A stretch of DNA of 64,000 nt. Source: Chitinophaga nivalis. GTDB lineage: Bacteria; Bacteroidota; Bacteroidia; Chitinophagales; Chitinophagaceae. The notes under the pieces were generated by a model. It did not search any database and was not told the DNA's origin. It saw nothing but the letters and a program-made list of their open reading frames with translations. How positions within the stretch are numbered: the stretch's first letter is position 1; each line of letters opens with the position of its first letter. The stretch is taken from assembly GCF_025989125.1 (NCBI RefSeq), contig NZ_JAPDNR010000001.1, forward strand, positions 124,001 to 188,000, written 5' to 3'. Both the position numbers and the translations under genes were made by a program. Below are positions 1 to 13,300 of this stretch, piece by piece.

Positions 1-374
1 TGATACTGCTGCCGGGCAGCGGCATATTGCCCCGTGCTTTTCAGCATATCTCCATAATACAGCCTGTTGTCTGCAGCACCAGTGGAATCCTGCAGCAATT
101 GCCCATACCAGTAAGCAGCTTTTTCATATTGATTGAATCCCCGGTAACTATCTGCCAGGCGTTGCCGGATGAAAGTGGCCTGACGGCGGCCCTGCCGCGC
201 ACGCAGCAACTTCTCGTATAATCCGGCAGCACGGGCATATTCCTCCCGCTGATAATGTATATCGGCTCTTTTCTCAACAGATAACTGCTCCTGCGCCGCT
301 GCGCGCATACATACTAACAGTAAGGCATAAACGAAAATACAAGCGGGTAACTTTTTCATCATATCGTTGTGCAT
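1..374 (-). CDS. TPR-containing exported protein, 5' end only (probable OmpA-family/T9SS-associated)
   Basis: This is an open reading frame on the minus strand that starts at 374 (or at the internal ATG at 362) and is still open at the window edge, so only about 124 residues are visible. It begins with a basic n-region (MMKKLP), a hydrophobic stretch and an AAAQ-type cleavage site, as expected of a signal peptide. The mature part has short helical repeats (YARAAGLYEKLL, YEKAAYWYGQLL, YAAARQQY) typical of tetratricopeptide repeats. It follows the PorP/SprF gene after only four bases. In Bacteroidota a TPR plus OmpA protein often follows a PorP/SprF gene, so a peptidoglycan-binding C-terminal domain beyond the window is likely. 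That part is inference. The export signal and the TPR pattern are seen directly. Confidence 0.8.
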   Translation of the reverse strand, partial: MHNDMMKKLPACIFVYALLLVCMRAAAQEQLSVEKRADIHYQREEYARAAGLYEKLLRARQGRRQATFIRQRLADSYRGFNQYEKAAYWYGQLLQDSTGAADNRLYYGDMLKSTGQYAAARQQY

Positions 375-378
375 AAAA

Positions 379-1374
379 TTAGAAATAGCGGGGACTGGTA
401 ATCCGGGACTTATTATTATTAAAGAGGAAGCCAATCGAAATCTCATGAGAGCCTTGTTGGTAGCCCGCCATTTTGCTGATCGTAATATCATAAGCATAAC
501 CGATTCTTAATTGGGGAGTGGCATAAAACTCCACCATAGCGCTGGCAGCATCCAGTTGTTCCAGGTCTTTATCCAAAGCAGGCTTACTCCATAATTTCAC
601 CCCCGTTCTGTAAGATCCGCCAATCCACAGCTTTTCTGCAATCAGCAGGAAAGCTGTCAGGTCTACATTGGTAGGCCCTTTAAAATCTTCCTTCACCATG
701 ATGGAAGGTTTCAGTTTCAGGTTCTCTGACAGGTCCAGCAAGTAACCGGCATTCAGGTACAGGTGCTGTGTTTTACGGATGGTTTTATAGTTATAGCCTC
801 CCCAGTAATAACGGGTGTTGTCGGTATACAGGGAGAAAAGATCCATCACGGCTGCACCGGCATAAAAACGGGGCGTATAGTAATAAATACCAAAACGGGC
901 ATCCGGTATAATCACCGACGTTTTACCCAATGGTAATGCTTCATCCACATCATCTACATACTTCAATGCATTGCCATCGATACTGTATTGGGTAATACCA
1001 CCACCGATACCAATACATAAACGCCGGGTATCATCTTCATCCAATGGAATCCGGTAGGAATAAAAGCCGTACCCGGACAAGGTTTCCTGCGGCCCCAGTT
1101 TATCAAATGTAAACTGTGCCCCCACTCCTACACGTTCATCGCGGGCATTGGTTAACCCATCTATGGAGATTGCTCCGGTTTTCGGTGCTCCCGGAAAATC
1201 TACCCATTGATGACGGTACACGGCATTTAAATACCAATCCTGCTTATATCCGGCATAGGCAGGGTTTACACTCAGCATATTAAATACATACTGGCTGAAT
1301 TGTACATTTTGCTGTGCTGTAGCCTGTAACAGGCCACAGCAGCAACAAAACAGTAATATGATCCTTCTTTTCAT
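379..1374 (-). CDS. PorP/SprF family type IX secretion system membrane protein
   Basis: This is an outer-membrane beta-barrel protein of the PorP/SprF family, whose members work with T9SS and with the surface attachment of T9SS type-B cargo. The chosen ATG at 1374 gives a product of about 331 residues starting with a clear signal peptide (MKRRIILLFCCCCGLLQATAQ). An upstream in-frame ATG at 1413 would overlap the end of the adhesin gene and put 13 charged residues ahead of the signal. The mature N-terminus carries the family signature QFSQYVFNMLSVNPAYAGY, and the C-terminus has barrel strands ending RIGYAYDITISKMAGYQQGSHEISIGFLF. It lies 17 bases after the giant adhesin gene, in the common order adhesin, PorP/SprF, TPR/OmpA. 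A role as partner of that adhesin is inferred from position. Confidence 0.93.
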   Translation of the reverse strand: MKRRIILLFCCCCGLLQATAQQNVQFSQYVFNMLSVNPAYAGYKQDWYLNAVYRHQWVDFPGAPKTGAISIDGLTNARDERVGVGAQFTFDKLGPQETLSGYGFYSYRIPLDEDDTRRLCIGIGGGITQYSIDGNALKYVDDVDEALPLGKTSVIIPDARFGIYYYTPRFYAGAAVMDLFSLYTDNTRYYWGGYNYKTIRKTQHLYLNAGYLLDLSENLKLKPSIMVKEDFKGPTNVDLTAFLLIAEKLWIGGSYRTGVKLWSKPALDKDLEQLDAASAMVEFYATPQLRIGYAYDITISKMAGYQQGSHEISIGFLFNNNKSRITSPRYF

Positions 1375-1391
1375 AGTGCTGCATTTAAAGC

Positions 1392-4300
1392 TTATCTCAA
1401 TAATTCTATCCATCCTTTGTAAGATCTTTCTCCGTTAGGTGTATTTAATTTCAGGACGTAGTAATACGTACCCTCATTCAATCCTTCTCCATCCCAGGTA
1501 TTCTGGTAGTTTTTGGATTGATACACCATATTTCCCCAACGGTTATAAATAAAGAGAGAAGAATTAGGATAACGGGATATATCAATGATTTTAAACTTAT
1601 CATTCTTACCATCACCATTTGGTGTAATGACATTCGGGATGAAAATATCATCTCCCGTAACGGTTACCGCATTGGTGACAGACCGGTTGTTGGACAGATC
1701 CGGATCCGGTAAGGTTGCTGTGACACTGGCCGCATTCACCACCACACCCGGCCGGGTGATACGGGTGGTAAATCTCAGTGTAGCCGTTTGCGATACCTGC
1801 AGGTTATCAGGTGTCCATACCAGTATCCTGCTGATCGGATCATAAGTAGTAGTACCATTGCTGACGGTAAATCCACCTACCAGTTCCAGGTTGCTGTTCA
1901 GGGTATCTCTGACGATAATGCCGGTGGCCGTAGATGGCCCTGCATTATTTACGGTAATCAGGAAGTCTGCTTTACCACCTACCTGCAATGGTCCACCGGT
2001 CTGCAGTGTTTTAACAAGCTGTACATCGGCAGACTGAATAGCTGTTACTACCTCCGTACTGGTATTGTTACCCGGATCCGGATCAACTGTTCCTGGCGGT
2101 ACTGTTATGTTTGCCTGGTTCTTCAATTGGCCGATACCATTAACAGTACCGGTAATGGCTATACGAATCGTACTACCTGCCGGGAAGTTACCAGCAGTTA
2201 CGCGCACGGTATTACCATTCACGACTGCCTGTGCCGTAGCACCTCCGGTGGTCGCCTGTATCGTAGCCGTTACACCAGTCACTGCTGCCGGCACCACATC
2301 TGTTACGATAGCGCCATCGCCTTTCGCCGGGCCATTATTCTGCGCAACCAGTAGGTAGGTAATAACTGCATTATTGCGGATCTCAGCCGGACCAGACTTG
2401 GTAACAGCCAGATCTGCACTGCTGTTGCCAACGGTGGTAGTGGTAGTATTGGAAGTCACGTCTCCGCCGCCTGTATTCAAGGTGGCCTGGTTGGTGATGG
2501 TACCCGTAAAGGAGGTCGCTGTTTTACCAGTAATATTGATGACGATGCTATTACCTGTTCCTGCCGGAATAGCTGCCTGCACCTGTACATTATTGCCGCT
2601 GCCGGAGGTCGCACCTGTGACCTGTGCAGTACCGGTGGCGGTAGCCGTCCAGGTAACACCGGTGAGGGTTGCCGGCACCACATCGCGGATATTTACCGCC
2701 ATAGCGTCGGAAGGACCATCATTCGTTACGGTAATGGTAAATGGCAGATTGTCTCCCGCATTGATACCAGCCGGTGCTGTTTTCACAATATGTAATCCCG
2801 GTGATTTGGTGACATTCGTAATAACCGGTACAGATGTTATGCTTCCGCCATCCGGCTCTTTCCCTGTAGCCGTATTCGTGATAGTTGTTGCCGTAGTACC
2901 GGCTGCCACTACACCATTAATGGTGATTTGTATGGTATTACCGGTGCCGCCGGCAATGTTACCCAACACGGTGATGTTATTGCCTGTACCACTGGTAGCC
3001 CCGGTGATCTGGGCATTGCCGGCAGTCGTAGCGGTCCAGGTCACACCCGTAACATCAGCCGGTACCAGGTCTGTAATGGTAATACCAGTAGCATTGGACG
3101 GACCGGCATTGGCTGCCGTGATTACATAGGTAATGGCATCTCCTGCTTTTACCTGTGCCGGACCGGTTTTCTGAATGCTCAGTCCCGCAGCACGACTTAC
3201 CACTGTTTCTACTTCATTAGATACGGCAGGTACACCACCATGGTCTGCACTGGCCTGGTTACGGATGCTGCCGGTAAAGCCCGGATCAATAGTGCCGCTG
3301 ATCGTCAGGGTAATGCTGTTACCTGCACCCGCAGCAATATTGCCCTGCAGGCTCACATTATTACCTGTGCCGCTTGTATTGCCTGTGAGCTGCGCATTAC
3401 CCGTGGTGGTAGCAGTCCAGCTAACACCGGTAAGCGTAGCAGGTACCACATCACTGATAGTAATGCCGGTAGCATCAGAAGGACCCGCATTGGTAATCGT
3501 GATCACATATGGCAGATTATCGCCGGCATTGGCCGTAGCCGGAGCTGTTTTCACCAGTTTAATGGCGGCGGTTTTAATGATATTGGTTGTTACCGGATCT
3601 GTTACAATCGGATCGCCGCCAGGCGGTTGCAGTGTAGCCGTATTCGTTACACGGTCTGCGGTGGTATTGGCAGGTACTACGCCTTTAATCATTACCTGAA
3701 TGGTGTTACCTGCGCCACCTGCGATATTACCTTGTACGGTAATGCTATTACCCGTACCACTGGCCCCGCCGGTGATCTGGGCATTACCACTGGTAATGGC
3801 AGTCCAGCTGACGGTGGTGATGGTAGCCGGTACGATATCCGTAATCGTAATACCGGTAGCATTGGATGGACCGGCATTGGCTGCCGTGATCACATACCGG
3901 ATGGTATCACCTGCACTCACCTGCGCACTACCTGTTTTTTGTATGCTGAGTTTAGCTGATCGTACCACCGTTGTTACCACCTCATTGGAAGGAGTGGTAA
4001 CTCCTGCAGCATCTGCAGTAGCCTGGTTCCGGATACTTCCTTCAAAAGCAGGATCAATCCGGCCATTAATCTGCAGGGTGATCGCATTACCTGCGCCTGC
4101 TGCAATGGCTGCACGCAGACTGATATTATTACCGGTACCAGCAGCACCACTGATAACCCGCGCATTGCCTGTTACGGAAGCCGTCCAGCTGACGCCGGTG
4201 AGCGTAGCAGGTACCACATCACTGATGGCAATATTGGCGGCATCAGAAGGACCATTATTGAAGATGGTAATCAGATAACGTAAGCTGTCGCCTGCATTCG

Positions 4301-7300
4301 CCCTTACCGGCGCTATTTTCTGCAGACTAATTCCCGGTACCTGTTTAATCACGGTCACTACCGGATCAGTCACCTGTGTTGTACCATCCGGTTGCAGCAG
4401 GGAAGCCGTGTTGGTAACACTTGCTGCGGTGGTGGCGGCCGGAATGGTACCGGTAACGGTAATGGTAATATTGTTGGCCGAACCGGCAGCAATATTACCT
4501 TGCACGGAGATATTACTACCTGTACCTGCCGCTGGCCCGGTTATCAGGGCATTGCCATTGGCAACAGCCGTCCAGGTCACCTGTGTAATAGTCGCTGGTA
4601 TTACATCCGTGATGGTGATACCGGCTGCATCAGACGGCCCCTGGTTGGCAGCTGTGATAACATAGCTGATCACTTCGCCGGCCGCTGCTTCTGCAGGTCC
4701 GATCTTATTGATAGACAACAGTGATATTTTTCGGATACGGGTATTCACTACTCCCGTATATTCCTTACCGTTAGCATCTGTAACCGTAGCTCTGTTGGTG
4801 ATAGTACCTGCAAAATCCGGATTGGTTTTACCATTGATGATGACGTGTATACGGTTGGCATCTCCTGCCGGTACATTGGCGCGGAATTCTACCAGGTTAC
4901 CGGTACCTGTAAGTGGCGTACCTACTGGCAGTGTGGCACTACCTTCCGGTACAATGGTCCAGCTCACGTTCTGCACCTGTGCCGGTACCAGGTCTTTCAC
5001 CACGGCATTCACCAGGTCAGAAGGGCCGGCATTGGTGAGATCCAATGTATAGCTGATATTATTACCTGCCACTGCTTCCTGTGGTCCGGATTTAGTAAAC
5101 AACACACCTGGTGTATTAACGATCACCGTATTCACAGAATCCTGATCAGCTGTTTTTCCTGCCACTGCTACGCCTGCTATATTCAATACCGTACCGGTTG
5201 CCTGTGATACTACTGTACCTGTGATGGTCACCTGAATACTGTTATTCACACCTGCCGGTATATTACCGTTAATGCTGATGTTGTTGCCGGTACCACTACT
5301 GCTGCCAGATAAGGTAGCCGTACCTGTGGCCACGGCCTGCCAGGTTACACCTTGTATGGAAGCCGGTACCACATCGGTAATATTAATACCTGCCGCGTCA
5401 GACGGGCCCTGGTTAATTACCTGCAGGGTGTAGTTGATATTCCTGCCTGCAGCCAGGGTATCCGGGCCTGATTTGGTAATCATCAGACCAGTCTGTGCAG
5501 ACACATTGGTGATGACCGGCGTAGAAGGCACGGTAGTACCGCCATGCGTATAGCTGGCTGTATTGGTGATATCTCCGGTAAAGGCCGGATCAACTGATCC
5601 ACTAACATTAATGACTATACGATTATTGGCACCTGCCGGTATATCCGCAATCAGGCTTACATCGCCAGGTCTGTTACTGATATTACCACCCTGGATAACA
5701 GCAGCCCCATTACCGGTAGCAGACCATACACCATTTCTCACCTGTGGTGGTAATACATCATTAACCGCCACGCCTGTTGCATCAGAAGGTCCATCATTAC
5801 TGAGGATGATCACATAACCAATATTGCCGCCGGCAATAGCTTTCGCAGGACCTGCCTTGCTGATACGCAATGCAGATTTTCCTGCTACCTGTGTCACCAC
5901 ATCGTTGGAAGTAATATTGTTACCATCAACCGTCGCTGTTGCCTGGTTACGGATAGTGCCTGTAAACGATGGGATAACGGTACCGTTTACGGTAATATGA
6001 ATCACATTTGCCGAACCGGCCGGTATATTGGCGGTGAAGCCCACATTACCGGTTTGCCCCTGCAGATTGCCACCATTGATGGTAGCTGCTCCGGCAGCCG
6101 TAGCCGACCAGGAAACATCCTGCAGCTGTGCAGGCAGTATATCTGCAATATTTACACCGGTGGCATCAGATGGTCCGTTGTTGTATACATCAATCGTATA
6201 TCCCAGCACGTTACCTGCTGCTACCGTATCCGGACCTGCTTTGATCAGTCGGATACCTGGTGTATTCACTACCTGCGTAGTCGCCGTATCGGATATCGGC
6301 GTACCATTGCTGGCTGTGACAGTAGCTATATTTACCAGCTGACCACTGGCCGCCGGATCTACTTCCCCTTTCACGGTTACCTGCACCATGTTGGTACCAC
6401 CTGCCGGAATATCAGCGGTAAATACCACGTTGCCCGACTGGTTATTGATATTACCACCATTGATGGCAGCCGTACCCGTAGCAGTAGCACTCCAGGTGGC
6501 GTTATGAATAGCTGCCGGCAGCAGGTCATTCACCTGGATACCTTTGGCCGCAGACGGACCATTGTTACCAATATTAATCACATAGGAAATCTGCTGGCCT
6601 GCCGCTACCTGCGCAGGTCCTGACTTACGTATACTTAAACCAGGCTGGTTAATGACCTGGGTAACGATGTCGTTGCTACGGACAGGCGTTCCGCCATTGC
6701 TGCTCACTTCAGCATGGTTGATGATTTCACCGGCAAAAGCAGGATCGGTAGTACCCCTCACGGTCACACTCACAGTACCTCCTACCGGAATATCTGCCAG
6801 CAGGCTTACCGTACCGGTGCCGGTACCAGGATCTGTAATAACAGCACCAGTGCCGGCTGTTGCCGACCAGGTAACATTACCTACCGGACCAGGTATGGTA
6901 TCGGTGATACGTACCGCCGTAGCTACAGACGGGCCGTTATTCCGAATCTGCAACGTATAGGTGATCGCGTTACCTGCATTCACGGTAGCCGGACCGGATT
7001 TGTTGATCGATAAACCAGGTACCGCAATAATATTGGTATTCACGGTAACGGTGGCCGGCCGCGGATCTGTTACGCCTGCAGGAGGTGTGGCGGTAGCTGT
7101 ATTAGTGAGTGTACCGGTAGCTGCCGGATCTACGGTGCCGGTTACCGTAATGGTAACACTACCGTTATTGGCAGGAATATCCGCATGCAGAGATATATTA
7201 CCAGTACCGCTGCCCGCCGCTACCGTCGCACCATTTTCAGCGACAGCTGTCCAGGTGGCATTTAATACCGCCGCCGGTATTACATCTGCAATCAGCGCCC

Positions 7301-10300
7301 CTGTTACATCTGCAGGCCCTGCATTGGTAACACCAATGACATAGGTAATCTTTTCTCCTGCAGCGATTTCTTTCGGTGCTGTTTTAGAGATCCGCAGATC
7401 CACTGTCTTATTCACCGTCGTTACTACCGTACTGGTTCTGGAACTGCCGGAAACAGCTGTTACTGTATTGGTAATGGTATTGGCAGCACTGTTGCTTACC
7501 TTACCAGTCACTGTAATCCTGATACTACCTGAATTATCTGCCCCAACCATCCCCAGCAGGTTAATGGTATTACCAGTACCGCTGGTGGCATTGATCGTAG
7601 CATTTCCTATAGCCGCTGCCTGCCATACTACATTGGTAATATCTGCCGGAACATTATCTGTAATGAATACATTATTCGCATCAGAAATACCATTGTTGAT
7701 CAGCAAAATATCATAAGTGATCTGATCATTTACATTCACAGTAGCCGGGCCGGATTTAGATACCTGTAATCCGATATCAGTAGTCAGGTTGGTATTGATT
7801 GTACTGGTATTATTCGCAGGTTCCGCATCTGTTACATCAGCCGGTGGTGTTACAGTGGCGGTGTTATTGATAGTACCTGTTGCTGACGGATTTACCGTAC
7901 CGCTGATGGTTACGGTAATGGTATTACCCGGGCCTGCGGCAATATCTCCGATTACCTGGATATTATTACCGGTAGTCACCGGCGCATCTGCCCTGGCGTT
8001 GCCGGTAGAGGTTACCGTAACATTCGTAAGCAGCAGCGATGCCGGCACCGCATCTGTAATAACTGCTCCTGTTACATCAGAGATACCCCTGTTGGTTACC
8101 ACCAGCTGATACGTTAATTCCTGACCGGCTATTAAGTTGGCCGGGCCGGATTTCACAATGGCCAGGTCGGCCTCTTTACTCACCTGGGTAGTAACCGTAC
8201 TGGTAGCCGGATGCGGATCTGTTACACCTGCCGGTGGTGTTGCCGTAGCGGTATTTTCAATAGTACTGTTATTGGCAGCAGACGGATCAACCGTGCCGGT
8301 TACCACAATGTCAACGGTACCGGTACCTGCTGTTATATTCGCGGTAAGATTCACATTACCGGTACCGGAAGCTGCAGATACCGTTGCGTTGGTAGCCGTA
8401 GCTGTCCAGGACGGATTCAGTATCGCAGACGGAATAATATCCGAGATCACCGCACCCGTTATATTGGATGGTCCCTGGTTAGTGACTTTAATGGAATAGC
8501 GTATTTTTTCTCCGGCTATTATTGCTGCCGGACCACTCTTCACTACCCGCAGGTCTGCCACCCGATTCACGATCGTGTTCACCACCGCATTAATCGGTTG
8601 CTGACCAGGTACCGTAGCGGTAGCCGTATTCAGGATATTAGTACCGGCAAAATCAGGATTTAGTGTACCCGTTACCGTTATATCCACACTATTACCGCCA
8701 CCTGCTGGTATATTGGCGGTGATATTGATATCAGTATTACCACTGGTACTGCTGACACTTGTACCTGCTCCGGTAGCTACTGCTGTCCAGGATGGATTCA
8801 GGAGATTATTATCCAGTATATCCGTCAGCGTTACCCCTACGGCATTAGACGGACCACTATTCGCCACATGAATGGTATAGGTAATCTGATCACCGGCAGC
8901 GGCCTGGCTCGGACCGTTTTTGGTCAGCTGAATACCAGGTTTATTAATCACTTTGGTGATCGCAGTATCCGTTACCGGTGCTGGTTCGTCCGGAGAGGTG
9001 ACCACCGCCCTGTTTACCAGTGATGGGCCATTATAAGCTGGATCTATTTTACCTTCTACCAGTACCAGGATACTGTTGTCTTCACCAGCTGGTATATTAG
9101 CTGTCACCGCAATCTGATTGCCACTGCCATTGTTACCTGCAGTAACGGTTGCTGCACCAAAGGGCAGTACACGCCAGGTAACACCGGAAATCGCAGCCGG
9201 AACGGTATCCCGGAACTGTACACCGGTAGCATCAGAAGGCCCTTCATTTTCAACACTGATAATATAGGCAATGTTACCACCTGCTGCTTCCTGTGCCGGA
9301 CCAGCCTTGATAACAGATAAAGCCGTTTGTTTCACAATATGTGTAATGGTAGTATTGGAAGATACCTGCGGTTGTCCGGCAATATTGGCGGTAGCCACAT
9401 TCGGAATATCACCGGTAAAGGCCGGATCTACCGTACCATTAATAGTTAACACAATTCTGTTGCCGCTACCGGCAGCAATATCACCCGTAAAGACGATATT
9501 ATTGCCCGTACCACTGCCGTTGCTTACAATCGCATTACCTACAGATATCGCATTCCAGGTAATATTTTTCACAGATGCCGGTACTGCATCTGTAAACGAA
9601 ATATTTTTCGCATCAGAAGGTCCTACATTGGTAGCGGTAATCGTAAAGGTGATGTTACTACCAGCTGCCAGCGTATCCGGTGCACTCTTCACCAGCTGTA
9701 CGCCAGGCAGGTTATTGACCGTGGTTGTTACCGTATCACTGATACTGGTATCCTTACCCTGTTCAAAAGCACTGGCAAAATTTTGCAGGGTACCTGCATA
9801 ATCCTGTGCTACTTTACCGGTAACGGTCACGAATATATGATTACCCGTGCCTGCCGGTAAAGTACCGGTTACCTGTACATTATTGCCGGTACCGGTAGCA
9901 CCACTGGTGATGGTGGCGGTGCCAGTCAGGGAAGTAGTCCAGGTGGCGCCGGTGATCTGGGCCGGTATCAGATCGGAGATATTTACCTGCCGGGCATCTG
10001 ATAACCCATAATTGGTGGCGGTTAATACATACGTGATGTTTTCGCCGGCATTGATCCGGGCAGGACCTGTTTTATCAATGCTGATAGCTGGTTCGCTTTT
10101 CAGTATGGTAGATACAGAAGCGGTTACCGGCGGTATACCGGTTACTGCTGCCGTAGCATTATTTACAATAGTGCCGGTAGCTGCAGGACTCACCGTACCA
10201 TCTATTACAATCAGTACCTTATTATTGCCTGCCGGAATATTAGCGGTCACCACTACATTATTGCCGCTGCCGGTAGCACCACTCAGCACAGCCGCATTGC

Positions 10301-13300
10301 CGCCGGCAGTAGCCCGCCAGCTGCTATTGGTGATCACTGCGGCAACCGCATCGGTGATGTTCACATTTACGGCATCGGAAGGCCCACTATTGGTCACTTC
10401 CACAGTATACCGTATCCGGTCACCAGCTACCATTGTACCAGGACCTGCTTTACTGATCTGCAAACCAGGTTTATTCACGGTCTGCGTGGTAACAGTATCT
10501 GACGTCACCGTTGGCTGGCCGGGGATATCACCGGTAGCATGGTTTTCCAGCACACCGGTAAAGGAAGGTGCGATAATCCCTTTTGCGGTAATGGTAATCG
10601 CGTTACCGGTACCGGCTGGAATATTGCCGGTCACATTCACATTATTTCCCGTACCGGTAGCACCACTGCTGATAGTAGCGTTACCTGTGGCGGTAGCTGT
10701 CCATTGTACATTGGTTAATGCTGCCGGCACCACGTCGCGGATGTTGGCATTCACGGCATCAGATAAACCCAGGTTGTGTACAATCACTGTATAGGTAATC
10801 TGTTGCCCTGCTACCGCAGTATCCGGCGCGCTCTTCTCCAGCAGCAGTTTAGGCAGACTGGTAACATTGGTAATCACTTCTTCGGAAGTTACCGGTGGCG
10901 TACCGGGAACACTTACAGTACCACGGTTGCTGATCCGGCCGGTAAATGCCGGATCTACTGTGCCGGTAATCGTAATCAGTACCTGATGATTTTCACCGGC
11001 AGGTATATCTGCATCCACCTTCACAATACCATTGGTGATCTGGCTTTCATTCACCACAGCACTTCCCTGGGTAGTTACCTGGATAGTGGCATTCTTAATA
11101 CTTGCAGCCAGCGTATCCAGTAATATCGCATCAAAGGCATCAGAAGGCCCTTCATTGGAAAGCTGCAGGGTATAACTGATGGCACCGCCCGCAGTGGCTG
11201 TAGCCGGACCAGCCTTATGTAATATCAGACCCGGTTTATTGCGGATAACCGTAACAATTTCATTGGAAACAACCGGTGGCTGATTTTCCACTGTTACTGT
11301 TGCGGTATTGCGCACTTCTCCATTGGCACCTGGTAAAACAGTAGCTGTGATCTGTATGCTCACTTTATTATTACTGCCTGCAGGTATGTTGGCATTTACA
11401 TTTATCGTATTGCCGGTACCGGTAGCACCGCTGTTGACAACCGCATTACCCGTAGCAGTAGCCGTCCATTTCACATCTTTCAGGATATTCACGCCAATCA
11501 CATCTGCAATCGCAGCATTCACCGCATCGGAAGGGCCGGCGTTAGACACAGTAATGTTATAGCTCACAGTCGTACCGGCATCAGCGCTGGCAGGACCGGC
11601 TTTTACGATCTGCAATCCGGGTTTGTTGATAACGGCTGTCTTATTTGCAGCAACAATTACGTTGCCGCCGAAGATGGCTCTGGCTGTATTGATCAATGTA
11701 TCTTTTGCAGCAGGATTCACGGTACCATTAATCCGTACCTGGATTTTATGGGTTGCACCTCCCGGAATATTAACGGTGGTACTGATGTTATTACCGGTGC
11801 CGCTGGCAGGTGCTCCGGTGGCAACTGTCGCATTGCCACTGGTAATTACAGACCAGCTCACATTGGTGATGTCTGCGGGTACCACATCTGTCAGCTGTAC
11901 ACCATTGGCATTGGAAGGCCCGGCATTGGTCAGTTCCAGCAAATAAGTAATAGGATCGCCGGCGTTCACACTACCGCTGGCCGGCCCGGTTTTGCTCAGG
12001 GAAAGCCCGGTTTTATTTTCAATCACCGTATTCACGGTATTGGATGGTTCTGCAGGTTTACCTGGCGGTGTAACCGTAGCCGTATTATCAAAGGCGCCGG
12101 TAGCATTCGGATCTACCGTGCCCGTAATATTTACCACTATTTTATTGTTGCTGCCCGCCGGCAGGTTGGCAGTGAAGTTCACATTACCGCTGCCACCAGT
12201 GGTACCGGCAGTAGCGCTGCCACTCGTCGTAACCGTCCAGGTGGGATTTAATATCTGTGCCGGCAATATGTCAGCAATGGTCACATTGCTCACATCAGAG
12301 GGTCCGTTATTCAGTACGGTGATCTGATAGTTGATAGCTGTACCCGCAATTTCAGAAGCCGGTCCTGTTTTAACGATAGACAAATCTGATTGCGGATCAG
12401 GGTTATCTGTATCGGTGGCGGTATTACCAGCAGGGTTAATATTGTTATATCCGGCCGGAACAGTAGCGGTGGCTTTGTTTACCAATGGCCCAGTGAAGCC
12501 GGATGGGATTGATAACGTTAACGTATATACGATACTTTTACCGGCATGTATATTCAGCGGTTGATTGATACTACCGCTACCACTGGCCGCTGGCTGATCA
12601 TCTGTTGCGGTTACAGACCAGGAAGCCACAGTAATACCTGCCGGCAACGGATCGGTAAAGGTACCTCCGGTAAGATCAGAAGGTCCGTTATTGGTAATCG
12701 TAATCTGGTAAGTTGTATTGGTACCAGGTGTATAGGTAGTGGTATTATCTGTTTTAGTGACTACCACTTCCACAGTCTTGCCCACCGGTGTTACCAGCGT
12801 ATCCTTACCCGGCGTAGGATCGGTTACATCTGGTGGTGGTGTTACTGCTACCGTATTGGAAAGACTACCACCCGCAAAGGAAGCAGACACTTTACCTGTA
12901 ATGCTGAGTGTTACGCTGTTACCTGAACGCAGGGTTACGCCGGTCCAGTTGCCACTGGCACTGGTGTAGATACCGGCAGACGGCGTATAGGTATCTGCTA
13001 TGAAACCGGCAGGCAACTGATCTCTCACTACAAATGTTTCTCCCGGCTGTAAGGTGGAAGGTCCGTTATTAGTGACAGTAATCGTATAAGTGAGCGCCTG
13101 GCCAGCTACTGCATTCGTTGGATTAGCTACTTTAGATACGGTCAGATCCATCTCTGCTGCCTGCACAATAATAGTAACAGTAGCCGTTGCACACGCACCC
13201 TGGTTATCGCACACCTGGTATACGTAACTATCGGTGCCGGTGAAACCCGGATTAGGTGTATAGGTGAAAGTACCATCTGCACGTTGTTGCACCGTACCAT

